A stretch of 13,331 nucleotides of DNA. Source: Pseudomonadota bacterium. Lineage in GTDB: Bacteria > Pseudomonadota > Alphaproteobacteria > UBA9219 > RGZA01. The first letter of the stretch is position 1; each line of letters opens with the position of its first letter. Below the pieces are notes generated by a model, which saw only the letters and a program-made list of their open reading frames with translations, had not been told where the DNA came from and searched no databases. Location: assembly GCA_016195205.1 (NCBI GenBank), contig JACQAB010000127.1, forward strand, positions 1 to 13,331, written 5' to 3'. A program made the translations under genes and the position numbers. Shown here piece after piece: positions 1 through 6,849 of this stretch.

Positions 1-1185
1 GATCCAGAAGCCCAGCGCGCCCTGGCTGAAATCGCCGGTCAGGGTGTTCACGCCAAAGCCCATGGTGTCGGTAACCAGAAAGCCGGATTTGATGTCGGTG
101 ATCAGCGCCTCGGGCGATACGGCGCCGTTTTCGATATAGACGTTGCTGGCCGAAATGCCGGGCGGGCCGCCGGCCTCGCGCCCGGCATGGCCGGTGCTTT
201 TCATTTTCAGTTGCCGCGCGGCGGAAAGATTAAGCAGAAAGTGATTCAGTTTCCCTTTTTCCACCAGCGCGCGTTTTTCGCAAGGGAGGCCCTCGCCATC
301 AAAGCTACGCGAGCGCAGGCCGCGCGCCATAGAAGGATCGTCGATCACCGTGACGGCGGGCGAGAAAATATCCTGGCCAAGGCTTTCCATCAGGAAGCTG
401 GTGCGCCGCGCCACGGCCTGGCCGTTGATGGCGGAAAGCAGCGTGCGCAAAAGCGATCCGGCATTGCGCGAGGAAAACACCACCGGCACCCTGGCCGAAG
501 GCATTTTGCGCGCGTTGCGGCGCAGGGCGGTACGCGAGGCGGCGAGTTGCCCCACTTCCTGCGGCGTGCGCAGATCGGCGGCGTGATGGGCCAGGGCCTG
601 ATCGTAATCGCGCACCATATTGGTGCTCTCGCCGGCGATGGGCGTAACGTAAAGCGAATGCATGCTGGAGCGCGCCGATCCGGCAAAGCCGTTGCTGGCC
701 AGATAGGCGGCGCTGCTCTGGCTGGCGCTGGCGGCGCTTTCCTCGACCTGGGCGATGGCGGGATTTTCGCGCGCGGCTTCTTCCATGACGCGGGCTTTTT
801 CGATGAGGTCTTCGGCGTTGGGCGCGTGCGTGTCGAGCAGGTCAAGGTCGGCGATCAGCAAGGCGCATTCTTCAATTTCGGGCAGGCCGGCATAAGGATC
901 TTCGGGGGCAAGGCGGGCGGTGGCCACGGCGCGCTCGGCCAGCTCGCGGAAAGTTTTATGGTCCACGTCGCTGGTGGCCAGCGAGGCCTGCCGCTTGCCA
1001 ACCAGCACGCGCAGGCTGATTTCTTTCCCCTCGCTGCGTTCCAGGTCACTCAGCGCGCCGTTGCGCAGGGTGGCGGAAAGGCTGGTGCTGACCGCAGCCA
1101 CGGCGTCGGTGGCCGAGGCGCCGGCCTTCTTGGCTTCGTCAAGCAGCTCGTGCAGCATGTCGAACAGGGGCGTGGAGATGGGCAT
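1..1185 (-). CDS. pmbA: TldE/PmbA-family protein (metalloprotease TldD/E partner), 3' end outside window
   Basis: The reading frame is open from an ATG at 1185 to the window edge: 395 codons, with the C-terminus missing (family members are about 450 aa). The end of the visible protein reads GFGVNTLTGDFSQGALGFW, the signature of the PmbA/TldE C-terminal domain. Upstream blocks also fit the family: SNGFAGSARSS, RGLRSRSFDGEG (followed by a cysteine) and STGHAGREAGGPPG. I see no HExxxH zinc motif, as expected for TldE; that motif sits in the partner TldD. TldD/TldE together form a cytoplasmic protease acting on unfolded or modified peptides, for example in microcin B17 maturation and CcdA turnover in E. 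coli. No good Shine-Dalgarno precedes the start; the leader is instead a duplicated 11-mer (1188-1219). A long open frame on the opposite strand (187-1290) is its shadow. The family call is firm; the exact start is less so. Confidence 0.93.
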   Translation of the reverse strand, partial: MPISTPLFDMLHELLDEAKKAGASATDAVAAVSTSLSATLRNGALSDLERSEGKEISLRVLVGKRQASLATSDVDHKTFRELAERAVATARLAPEDPYAGLPEIEECALLIADLDLLDTHAPNAEDLIEKARVMEEAARENPAIAQVEESAASASQSSAAYLASNGFAGSARSSMHSLYVTPIAGESTNMVRDYDQALAHHAADLRTPQEVGQLAASRTALRRNARKMPSARVPVVFSSRNAGSLLRTLLSAINGQAVARRTSFLMESLGQDIFSPAVTVIDDPSMARGLRSRSFDGEGLPCEKRALVEKGKLNHFLLNLSAARQLKMKSTGHAGREAGGPPGISASNVYIENGAVSPEALITDIKSGFLVTDTMGFGVNTLTGDFSQGALGFWI

Positions 1186-1187
1186 TT

Positions 1188-1219
1188 CAGGGATCAGAGG
1201 TCAGTTACCAGGGATCAGA
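1188..1219. repeat. Short direct repeat (two CAGGGATCAGA copies) before tldE
   Basis: CAGGGATCAGA occurs at 1188-1198 and 1209-1219 (period 21), with a related word AGGTCAG between. The tract directly precedes the tldE start codon on the minus strand. The word matches GGATCAGGGATCAGGG at 13154-13169, so this may be a single-armed relative of the inverted tandem-repeat elements found further right. No inverted partner arm is visible here. Confidence 0.6.
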
Positions 1220-1248
1220 AATATAGGGTTATTTGGCGCAAAATAAAC

Positions 1249-1278
1249 TTGCATAATTCCATGGTTCGTATAGAATAC
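1249..1278 (+). promoter_or_regulatory. Candidate promoter and operator of the toxin-antitoxin pair
   Basis: TTGCAT (1249-1254), a 16-nt spacer and TAGAAT (1271-1276) form a plausible sigma70-type promoter with a good -10 and a weak -35. The -10 lies within the inverted repeat GTAT-AGA-ATAC (1268-1278), a natural place for a ribbon-helix-helix antitoxin to bind and autoregulate. The ATG at 1301 is preceded by AAGAGA (1289-1294). The motifs are visible; promoter and operator function are inferred. Confidence 0.4.
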
Positions 1279-1300
1279 AAAAGAACCTAAGAGAACCAGT

Positions 1301-1561
1301 ATGACCCAGAATGCAGAATCCCCCCCTTCCGCCGCTTTTACGGTGCGCCTGGATAAACGCACGTTGCAGGCGCTTGACGGCTTGGCCGAGAAGACGGAGC
1401 GCCCACGCAACTGGCTGGTGACCCAGGCCGTGCAGGATTATGTGGCCCTGAACGCCTGGCAAGTGGAAAAAATCGAGAAAGGCCTTGCCGCCGCCAATAA
1501 AGGTGATTTTGCCTCGGCCAAGGATATCCAGCGCCTGAAAGAAAAATTTTTCCTCAAATGA
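1301..1561 (+). CDS. Ribbon-helix-helix (CopG/ParD-like) antitoxin
   Basis: This 86-aa protein has a ribbon-helix-helix fold by pattern: a short strand, AFTVRLDKRTLQAL (about residues 12-25), then helices LDGLAEKTERPRNWLVTQAV. The S/T-R-x-x-W/L-V turn between the helices is typical of CopG/ParD DNA-binding domains. The C-terminal half, KGLAAANKGDFASAKDIQRL, would wrap the toxin. Antitoxins of this class neutralise a ParE/RelE-type toxin and repress their own operon. The stop codon overlaps the toxin start in ATGA, indicating translational coupling. A candidate promoter with an overlapping small palindrome lies just upstream. The type II antitoxin call is strong; the exact subfamily is not certain. 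Confidence 0.88.
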   Translation: MTQNAESPPSAAFTVRLDKRTLQALDGLAEKTERPRNWLVTQAVQDYVALNAWQVEKIEKGLAAANKGDFASAKDIQRLKEKFFLK

Positions 1562-1842
1562 AAATCGCATGGACGCGCCCCGCTCTCCGTGATCTTGAGG
1601 CCGTTGTTGACTGTATCGCCAAGGATAACCCACTCGCTGCCGCGCAAATCGTAGAGCGGGTTTTTGCGCAAGCTGAAAGCCTTGCCCAATATCCGCATCT
1701 GGGCCGGGCGGGGCGCGTGGCGGGGACGCGTGAACTGGTGGTTACGGCCACGCCCTTTATCGTGCCTTACCGCGTGTGCGACGAGCGCGTGGAAATCTTG
1801 GCTGTTTTTCACGGTGCGCGAAAATGGCCGGAGGGGTTCTAA
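1558..1842 (+). CDS. ParE/RelE-superfamily toxin
   Basis: This 94-aa protein shows the ParE-family pattern: an N-terminal strand MKIAWTRPALRDLEAVVDCI, then NPLAAAQIVERV, LAQYPHLGRAGRVAGTREL, TPFIVPYRV, and the ending VEILAVFHGARKWP. The GR.GRV.GTREL and TPyIvPYRV blocks and the terminal HGAR.WP are characteristic of chromosomal ParE toxins, whose characterised members poison DNA gyrase; RelE members cleave mRNA on the ribosome. The gene overlaps its antitoxin by 4 nt. Its TAA (1840-1842) interlocks with the TAG (1839-1841) of the convergent EAL gene, so the two transcripts must overlap at their 3' ends unless one terminates inside a coding region. The frame is full length with no defect seen. 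Confidence 0.9.
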   Translation: MKIAWTRPALRDLEAVVDCIAKDNPLAAAQIVERVFAQAESLAQYPHLGRAGRVAGTRELVVTATPFIVPYRVCDERVEILAVFHGARKWPEGF

Positions 1843-2996
1843 GGCGTAAACACGCCCTTATTGGCGGTCAGCCAGGCCATCAGCTCGGGCAGGGGCAGCG
1901 GCTTGGCGATGAAATAGCCCTGTGCCAGGTCGCATTTGCGTTCTTTCAGCAAATTCCACACGCGCAGGCTTTCAATCCCTTCCGCCACCACTTTCAGCGA
2001 CAGGTTGTGACCCAGATCGATGACGGTGTGGGCAATGGTCTGGCTATCGCGATTTTCGGCCATGTCGAGCACGAAGCTTTTGTCCATCTTCATCACGCCG
2101 AAAGGCAGGCGCTGAAGTTCGCGCAAGGATGAATAGCCCGTGCCGAAATCATCAATCGCCAGGCCGAAGCCGCGCAGGCGCAGGCGGGTGAGCACGTCCA
2201 TCACCTTGCGCACTTCGCGCATGGCCTCGCCTTCGGTGACTTCGATGTTGATTTTTTCGGGCGCCAGGTTGTTGGCGCGGCACAGTTGTTCCAGCTGGTC
2301 GGGTACGGCCAGGTCGATCAGTGTGCCAACCGTCATGTTGATCGACACGGCCAGCGGGAAGCCGCTGGCTTGCAGGGCGGCGGCGTCGCCCACGGCGATC
2401 TGCATCACGCGCTGGGTAAGGCTTTTCATGCCGGTTTCATCCAGCTTGCTTAAGAACATGTCGGGAGTCAGCAGGCCTTGGGCGTGCCGCATGCGCACCA
2501 GCGCCTCAAGGCCCTTGATGCGGCCGGATTCCATTTCGGCGATCGGCTGGTAACACAGCACGATATCCTGGCCCTGGCCGTCGGGCACGGCAGCCTGTTT
2601 TTCGGCGCGCGTTTCGCGGGCCTGCAGCAGTTTGTCGAGCGTGGCGCGTAGCGCCTCGATCTCCAGCGGCTTTTCCTGCGCCGCGATCACGTTGATGCCG
2701 TGCGCCGAACCCAGGCGCTTGGCCGAATTCAGCACGCGGGAATCATGGCCGCTCATCAGCACCACGGCGCGGCCCTTCAGCGCCTCGCCCAGATTGCGCA
2801 GTAGCTCGACCCCGTCGATGCCTGGCATCATCAGATCCATCATCAGCGCGTCGGGCGAAAATTCCTGCAGCGCGGCTTCCACCAGCGTGGGATCGGTGAT
2901 CCTTTTGGTTTCGAAGCCACGCGCCTCGGCGACATCGGCGATCAGCTCGCAAATGTCGGGTTCGTCGTCAACAATGAGAAGGCGAGGTTTGCTCAT
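1839..2996 (-). CDS. Response regulator with REC-EAL architecture, predicted c-di-GMP phosphodiesterase
   Basis: This 385-aa protein has an N-terminal receiver domain (about 4-123) with acidic pair D10/D11, phospho-acceptor D54 in LMMDLMMPG, S82 and K109, followed by a Q/A-rich linker and an EAL domain (about 145-380). The EAL set looks complete: E164 (EALVR), N220 (SINMT), E252 and E255 (IEVTEGE), D282/D283 (IDDFGTGYSS), K303 (MKMDKSF), E339 (VVAEGIES) and Q359 (QGYF). The spacing closely follows that of RocR, a REC-EAL phosphodiesterase of Pseudomonas. An active enzyme hydrolysing c-di-GMP to pGpG, gated by phosphorylation, is therefore expected. The gene begins 5 nt after the stop of the hybrid kinase, so the two form an operon and a likely cognate pair. 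Its 3' end overlaps the toxin gene by 4 nt. Confidence 0.93.
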   Translation of the reverse strand: MSKPRLLIVDDEPDICELIADVAEARGFETKRITDPTLVEAALQEFSPDALMMDLMMPGIDGVELLRNLGEALKGRAVVLMSGHDSRVLNSAKRLGSAHGINVIAAQEKPLEIEALRATLDKLLQARETRAEKQAAVPDGQGQDIVLCYQPIAEMESGRIKGLEALVRMRHAQGLLTPDMFLSKLDETGMKSLTQRVMQIAVGDAAALQASGFPLAVSINMTVGTLIDLAVPDQLEQLCRANNLAPEKINIEVTEGEAMREVRKVMDVLTRLRLRGFGLAIDDFGTGYSSLRELQRLPFGVMKMDKSFVLDMAENRDSQTIAHTVIDLGHNLSLKVVAEGIESLRVWNLLKERKCDLAQGYFIAKPLPLPELMAWLTANKGVFTP

Positions 2997-3001
2997 GGCT
3001 T

Positions 3002-5794
3002 TCAGGACAGAGGGGCGCGGGCTTCTTCGCCCTTGCCGCGGTGGCGGCGCTTGTTGTCGCGCAGGTAGATGGCGATCGCCCGGCGCACTTCCTCAGGGGA
3101 GTAGGGTTTCTCGATCACGTCAAGCGAATAAGAGTGCAGGAATTCCCGCACCGGCAGGCTGAGGGTGTCGCCGGTGACGAAAAGAATGCGTTGCATATAG
3201 CGCGGCATGGTTTTCTCAAGCGTGCGATACAGCGTGGGCCCGTCCATGACCGGCATGCGCAGGTCGCTGATCACCAGGTCGTAATCGCGCTCTTTCAGCA
3301 TCTCCAGCGCCCGCTTGCCGTTATCGGCGATGGCCGTCTGGTGGCCGTCGGGAGTCAGGATGTCACACAGGGTCTGCGCCAGCTCGACCTCGTCATCCAC
3401 CACCAGAATGCGCATGGGGGGTGCTTTGGCGGGGGCGCCTTCGACCATGGCTTCCATGTTGTCGCGCGCGAAAGCCTTGTTGCTGACCGGCAAGGTGAAC
3501 ACGAAACGCGCGCCGCCGCCAACGGCATCTTCCACCCAGATGCGCCCGCCATGGGTTTCGATCACGCTGTGGCACAGGCTTAAGCCCACGCCGGTTCCGG
3601 CGCCGGCGGGCTTGGTGGTGAAGAAGGGTTCGAAAATGCGGTGAACGATTTCCTTGGGCACGCCCGTGCCGTTGTCGCTGACGGCTACATAGACCGTGGC
3701 CTCGTTTCCGCCCTCGGCATCGCGGTGCCAGGTTTCAACCTCGATGATGCGCGGCGCGGGGCGTTCGGCCAGCACCTGCTTGGCGTTGATGACCAGGTTG
3801 GTGATGACCTGAATCATCTGGTCGCTGTCGGCCAGCGCCGCGGGCAGGGTGGCGTCCAGCTTGCGGCGCAGCTCGATATTGTCGGTGCGCAGCTGGAAGG
3901 CCACGAGTTCGAGGGATTCCTCGATCAGGGTGTTGATGGCCACCGGCTTGCGTTCGGTGGGCTTGCGCCGCGCCAGCGCCAGGAAGCTGCGCACGATGCG
4001 CGAGCAGCGCTCGCCGGCGGTGCGGATTTTGTCGGCGCGCTGCAGGATTTTCGGCTCGGGCGCGGATTCTTTCAGCAGCGCCGCCTGGCCGACGATGACC
4101 GACAAGGGATTATTCAATTCATGCGCCACGCCGGCCAGAAGACCGCCCAGCGCCGCCAGCTTTTCACTTTGCTGCAGGGCGGCTTCGGTTTCCTTAACGC
4201 GGGCCTCGGCGGTTTTGCGCTCGCTGATGTCATACAGGCCGAACACGGCGCAGGGGCGGCGCTCGTAATGAATCGGCCGGGCGGAAATCGCCGCCGGAAA
4301 GCGGGTGTTGTCGGCGCGCTTGATGACCACTTCCTTCAGATCCAGGCGTCCTTTCTGCTGCACTTCCAGCAGCAGCTCGCGCAAGATATCGCCATTGTCG
4401 AAGAAGTCGCCCAGGGTGCGTCCTTGAAGATTTTCCACCGGCAGCTGCAGCGCGGCTTGGCAACCGGGGCTGGCGAAAACAATTTCGCCTTCATGCAGGG
4501 TGGCAATCAGCACCGGTACCGGGTGGGCCTCGGTGATGGAGCGGAAACGCATTTCCGAAGTGCGCAGGCGCATTTCGGCGCGCTTTTTTTCCGTTACGTC
4601 ACCGACCGATCCCACCAGACGCACGATGCGGCCAGCCTCGTTGCGCACCGCTACGCCGGTGGTGCTGATCCACACGGTTTTGCGGTCGGGGCGGTTGATG
4701 CGTGCATCCAGGGTCAGGGTGTTGCGGGTTTTGTCGCGCCGGAAGCTGGCCAAAGTGCGGCGGAAACGCATGCGGTCTTCGGAGTGAATCAGACTCAGCC
4801 AGGCCTTCACCGGGCTTTTCTGCGTGGCCAGATTCACGCCCAGGATGCGGCGGAAGCGGTCGGAGAAATAATTTTCCTTGCGCAGGAAATCGAGGTCGAA
4901 CAGGCCTTCGTTCGAGCCCAGCGCCGCCATGCGGAAGCGCTCGTTGCTGGTGGCCAGCTCGCGTTCCTTCATTTCCTGGCGGCGCGCGAATTGGCTGGCG
5001 ATCACCACGGCGAACAGCATCGAACAAAGGGCATAGGCGATGGCACGGATGTCGCCGCTGCCAGGAGCGGAAAATCCCTCGCGCCAGTTCAGCGCAATGT
5101 CGGCCAGTGTGCCCAGAAACACCACGCCGAAGGCGGCCACATGCGCCAGGCTTCCGCCCACGCGCAGCAGCACGGCGTTCAACCCGGCCACCACCAGGAA
5201 GAACAGCACAATCAACCCCACATAGGGCATGAAGCCCCGCACGAATTGGATATCGATCGCCGCCATGAGAAGAGTCAGGGCCAAAAGGCCGGTTACGGCA
5301 TACAGCACATGCCGGATGGGCAGGCGGATGGCATCGAGTTCCAGGTAAATGATCGTGAAGATGGTGCTGAACAGATAAAAAAGGATCAGCGAAGCCTGGC
5401 GCATAAACAGGATCACCAGCGGGTTCATGGCGAAGCGGTCGAGATAGCCCGAGCCCACCGCCATATAGGACATCAGGCACAGCAACATCAGCATCAGATA
5501 GACCTGGCTGCGGTCGCGCATCGCGAACCAGGTGGTCAGCAGATAGATGAAGGAAGCGGTGATGATGCCAAGGAAAGTGCCGATGGTCAGCGCGGGCTCA
5601 ACCCCCAGCCAGGCGGCCACTGAAAATCCCGCCTGCCCCGGCGTGGCGTGGCTGGCCACGATCAGCAGATAGGGAATCAACACGGCGACCAGCGCCACGC
5701 TGGCCAACACCGCCGTGTTGCGGAGAATCTCGGTCAGCGACGCAGCGTTCGGAACGCCGTTGCGGAAAATGGGGAGCTGGAACATCGGATTCAA
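3002..5794 (-). CDS. Membrane-bound hybrid sensor histidine kinase (8 TM, PAS-PAS-HisKA-HATPase-REC)
   Basis: This 930-aa protein has about eight hydrophobic segments in residues 26-269 and no recognisable periplasmic sensor. They are followed by PAS/PAC 1 (about 283-405), PAS 2 (about 412-527), a coiled linker, and HisKA with H558 in GVAHELNNP. The HATPase has N box N666-N670, G1 DNGTGVP (707-713), FEPFFTTK (721-728) and G2 GTGVGLS (733-739). A C-terminal receiver follows, with D800/D801, phospho-acceptor D844 (SDLRMP), T874 and K896. It is a cytoplasmic-membrane sensor whose phosphoryl group can go to its own REC and probably to the adjacent REC-EAL protein. The start is uncertain: the codon at 5794 is TTG, with GGGGA about 11 nt upstream; an in-frame ATG lies three codons later (5785). 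The signal and the identity of the membrane domain are unknown. A 660-codon open frame on the opposite strand is its shadow. Confidence 0.93.
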   Translation of the reverse strand: MNPMFQLPIFRNGVPNAASLTEILRNTAVLASVALVAVLIPYLLIVASHATPGQAGFSVAAWLGVEPALTIGTFLGIITASFIYLLTTWFAMRDRSQVYLMLMLLCLMSYMAVGSGYLDRFAMNPLVILFMRQASLILFYLFSTIFTIIYLELDAIRLPIRHVLYAVTGLLALTLLMAAIDIQFVRGFMPYVGLIVLFFLVVAGLNAVLLRVGGSLAHVAAFGVVFLGTLADIALNWREGFSAPGSGDIRAIAYALCSMLFAVVIASQFARRQEMKERELATSNERFRMAALGSNEGLFDLDFLRKENYFSDRFRRILGVNLATQKSPVKAWLSLIHSEDRMRFRRTLASFRRDKTRNTLTLDARINRPDRKTVWISTTGVAVRNEAGRIVRLVGSVGDVTEKKRAEMRLRTSEMRFRSITEAHPVPVLIATLHEGEIVFASPGCQAALQLPVENLQGRTLGDFFDNGDILRELLLEVQQKGRLDLKEVVIKRADNTRFPAAISARPIHYERRPCAVFGLYDISERKTAEARVKETEAALQQSEKLAALGGLLAGVAHELNNPLSVIVGQAALLKESAPEPKILQRADKIRTAGERCSRIVRSFLALARRKPTERKPVAINTLIEESLELVAFQLRTDNIELRRKLDATLPAALADSDQMIQVITNLVINAKQVLAERPAPRIIEVETWHRDAEGGNEATVYVAVSDNGTGVPKEIVHRIFEPFFTTKPAGAGTGVGLSLCHSVIETHGGRIWVEDAVGGGARFVFTLPVSNKAFARDNMEAMVEGAPAKAPPMRILVVDDEVELAQTLCDILTPDGHQTAIADNGKRALEMLKERDYDLVISDLRMPVMDGPTLYRTLEKTMPRYMQRILFVTGDTLSLPVREFLHSYSLDVIEKPYSPEEVRRAIAIYLRDNKRRHRGKGEEARAPLS

Positions 5795-5814
5795 ATAGAA
5801 AGAGATCCCCGCTT

Positions 5815-5884
5815 TCCGCCGTCGCTCTTGCGAGCTATGGCGGACCGTTTTTACAACCCGCCGAAGCTTTATGCGTAGGCGGGT
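5815..5884 (-). repeat. Bipartite palindromic repeat element, copy 1
   Basis: Two hairpins are separated by 11 nt. Hairpin 1 has arms TCCGCC (5815-5820) and GGCGGA (5839-5844) with inner GCTC-ttgc-GAGC. Hairpin 2 has arms ACCCGCC (5856-5862) and GGCGGGT (5878-5884) with CGAAGCTT inside. Read on the minus strand, the order (CCCGCC...GGCGGG, then an A-rich TGTAAAA-type spacer, then TCCGCC...GGCGGA) matches 8168-8239 on the plus strand. It lies in the leader of the hybrid kinase gene, so it could fold in that mRNA or act as a dispersed repeat. Confidence 0.75.
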
Positions 5885-5900
5885 CGCGGAGATACGGCAC

Positions 5901-5922
5901 GGATCAAGAAGCTTTTTGATCC
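5901..5922. promoter_or_regulatory. 22-nt near-perfect palindrome upstream of the kinase operon
   Basis: GGATCAAGAAG/CTTTTTGATCC reads as an inverted repeat with a single mismatched pair and no loop. It sits 107-128 nt upstream of the kinase start. Absence of a loop and a GATC core favour a dimeric protein binding site over an RNA hairpin. No specific regulator can be named. Confidence 0.35.
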
Positions 5923-6064
5923 ATGCCTATTTATGATGAAAAAAACCTAAGATTGCTTTACTGCGCGGGAAAATCAGGGTTTTTTGGAATGAGTCAGTAT
6001 TGAATCCGAATTCTTTTTGGTAAGGCTTTGGTCATGCATTCTGTTCTGTGGTGGATTGTCTTTT

Positions 6065-6175
6065 CGAGTCAGCGGTTTGCTGTTTTTCGGACCCTTCCGC
6101 CGCCAAGAATAAAAACGGGAAGGGTGGTGCCGAAAGGCAACAGTACTTGTCAGCCGGGGATGATATTCTGACTCG
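6065..6175 (+). ncRNA. Candidate structured RNA (multibranch, about 111 nt), family not recognised
   Basis: A perfect 8-bp closing stem, CGAGTCAG (6065-6072) with CTGACTCG (6168-6175), encloses two further helices. One is ACCCTTCC (6091-6098) with GGAAGGGT (6118-6125). The other is TGCC-GAAA-GGCA (6128-6139), a hairpin with a GNRA tetraloop, which favours the plus strand. GTCAG at 6149-6153 could pair with CTGAC at 6168-6172 instead of the outer stem, so two exclusive folds are possible, as in a cis-regulatory switch. The segment lies 260 nt upstream of the 6436 gene and upstream of that gene's own promoter, so a leader role there would need an earlier promoter. I compared it by memory with the SAM, TPP, glycine, cobalamin, FMN, fluoride and c-di-GMP riboswitches and saw no match. 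The pairings are visible; expression and function are inferred. Confidence 0.35.
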
Positions 6176-6315
6176 TTACGAATATTACTTTACGTTTTTA
6201 CGATTTTTTCTAAGTATACAAATATATTTTCAAGTATTTATTTATTAATTCACAGTATTAACTGATTATTAACCATGAAATAACCCATGAAGTTACCAAT
6301 TGGTTACTGATAATA

Positions 6316-6344
6316 TTGATATTTTTTGCTTCCAGAATTACAAT
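6316..6344 (+). promoter_or_regulatory. Strong sigma70-type promoter for the 6436-7124 operon
   Basis: TTGATA (6316-6321), a 17-nt spacer and TACAAT (6339-6344) match the consensus at 5/6 positions in each hexamer with optimal spacing. The predicted transcription start is near 6351, giving an approximately 85-nt leader before the ATG at 6436. It lies in an AT-rich tract. ACCAATTGGT (6295-6304), a perfect palindrome, lies just upstream of the -35. Confidence 0.7.
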
Positions 6345-6361
6345 CATGAATTACTTTCATG
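6345..6361. promoter_or_regulatory. Operator-like inverted repeat at the predicted transcription start
   Basis: CATGAA-TTACT-TTCATG is a perfect 6-bp-arm inverted repeat adjoining the -10 box and covering the predicted start site, a classic repressor position. CATGAA recurs at 6274-6279, 6286-6291 and 6383-6388. The binding protein is unknown; one of the two proteins of the downstream operon is a possible autoregulator. Confidence 0.4.
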
Positions 6362-6435
6362 GATTCTGTGCTAGGGTGTGGCCATGAATGGGAAAGGGCC
6401 GCCAAGAGCCTGGTATAGCTGGAGGAGCAGATATT

Positions 6436-6849
6436 ATGGATGATGAAACCCTTCTTAAGACCATGAAAAACGGCCTGATGATTGCAGGCCATGAAATGGG
6501 CCCCGTGGGCGACCATTGGCCGGCGCTGAATTCCATTAGCCAGGGCTTGGACGAAGAATTCAAACGCTATCACTGCGATCAGGCGGTGGTTGGAGAGATG
6601 GAATTTCACCTGGCCCAAGCTTTTCACGAGCTGGAAGAAATCGCCGCGGTTTCCAGCGCAGAAGATCAAGCCAAGATCAAAGATATTCTTAAAGAGATGT
6701 GGGAACGCTACTACGCCGTTCTTGAGCCGGTGGATCCGAAGCTGGAACCCGATCCCGAAGATCTGGTCGGCGAAGGCATGCAAGGTTTTCCGAACATGAA
6801 AGCTGCCCTGGAGACGATTAAAAGGCTGGGAGGCAAGTCATGGCACTAA
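6436..6849 (+). CDS. Small acidic protein of unknown function, first gene of an overlapping pair
   Basis: This 137-aa protein starts at ATG 6436, chosen because GGAGGAG (6421-6427) lies 8 nt upstream; an in-frame ATG at 6388 has no such site. I do not recognise the family. It is strongly acidic (about 27 D/E against 13 K/R), soluble by composition and probably helical, with stretches such as FHLAQAFHELEEIAAV and IKDILKEMWERYYAVLEP. A proline/acid-rich segment (DPKLEPDPEDL) follows, and the protein ends KRLGGKSWH. There is no signal peptide or membrane segment. It has its own near-consensus promoter with an operator-like repeat, overlaps the next gene by 10 nt, and the pair ends in an intrinsic terminator, so the two form a self-contained unit. 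It sits beside an AT-rich spacer, compatible with acquisition. Confidence 0.8.
   Translation: MDDETLLKTMKNGLMIAGHEMGPVGDHWPALNSISQGLDEEFKRYHCDQAVVGEMEFHLAQAFHELEEIAAVSSAEDQAKIKDILKEMWERYYAVLEPVDPKLEPDPEDLVGEGMQGFPNMKAALETIKRLGGKSWH

Larger units (their letters stand above)
5795..6435. other. 641-bp spacer between divergent operons, partly AT-rich
   Basis: No convincing gene is seen here. From left to right it holds a bipartite GC-rich palindromic repeat (5815-5884), a 22-nt palindrome (5901-5922), an AT-rich stretch (about 5930-6060), a candidate structured RNA (6065-6175), a very AT-rich tract (6176-6345), and the promoter and operator-like repeat serving the gene at 6436. The AT-rich base composition contrasts with the GC-rich genes on both sides. 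A 66-codon GTG-initiated frame (6048-6248) runs through the structured segment and lacks a ribosome-binding site, so I do not call it. Confidence 0.7.

Noticed and set aside
187..1290. 367-codon open frame on the plus strand
   Set aside because: It is antisense to tldE/pmbA, whose minus-strand frame is open to the window edge and carries the family signature.
3641..5623. 660-codon open frame on the plus strand opposite the hybrid kinase
   Set aside because: Composition is Gln/His/Gly/Ala-rich with no domain pattern, as expected from the antisense of a GC-rich gene; the minus-strand frame carries complete kinase motifs.
6065..6175. Known riboswitch (TPP, SAM, cobalamin, glycine, FMN, fluoride or c-di-GMP)
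   Set aside because: None of the conserved cores of these classes as I remember them is present on either strand; left as an unassigned structured RNA.
6048..6248. 66-codon GTG-initiated frame in the AT-rich spacer
   Set aside because: No ribosome-binding site, it crosses the candidate structured RNA, and the C-terminal hydrophobic residues simply reflect AT-rich DNA.
6388..6435. Upstream ATG extending the 6436 gene by 16 residues
   Set aside because: GGAGGAG is placed correctly for ATG 6436 only; the extension lacks a site.
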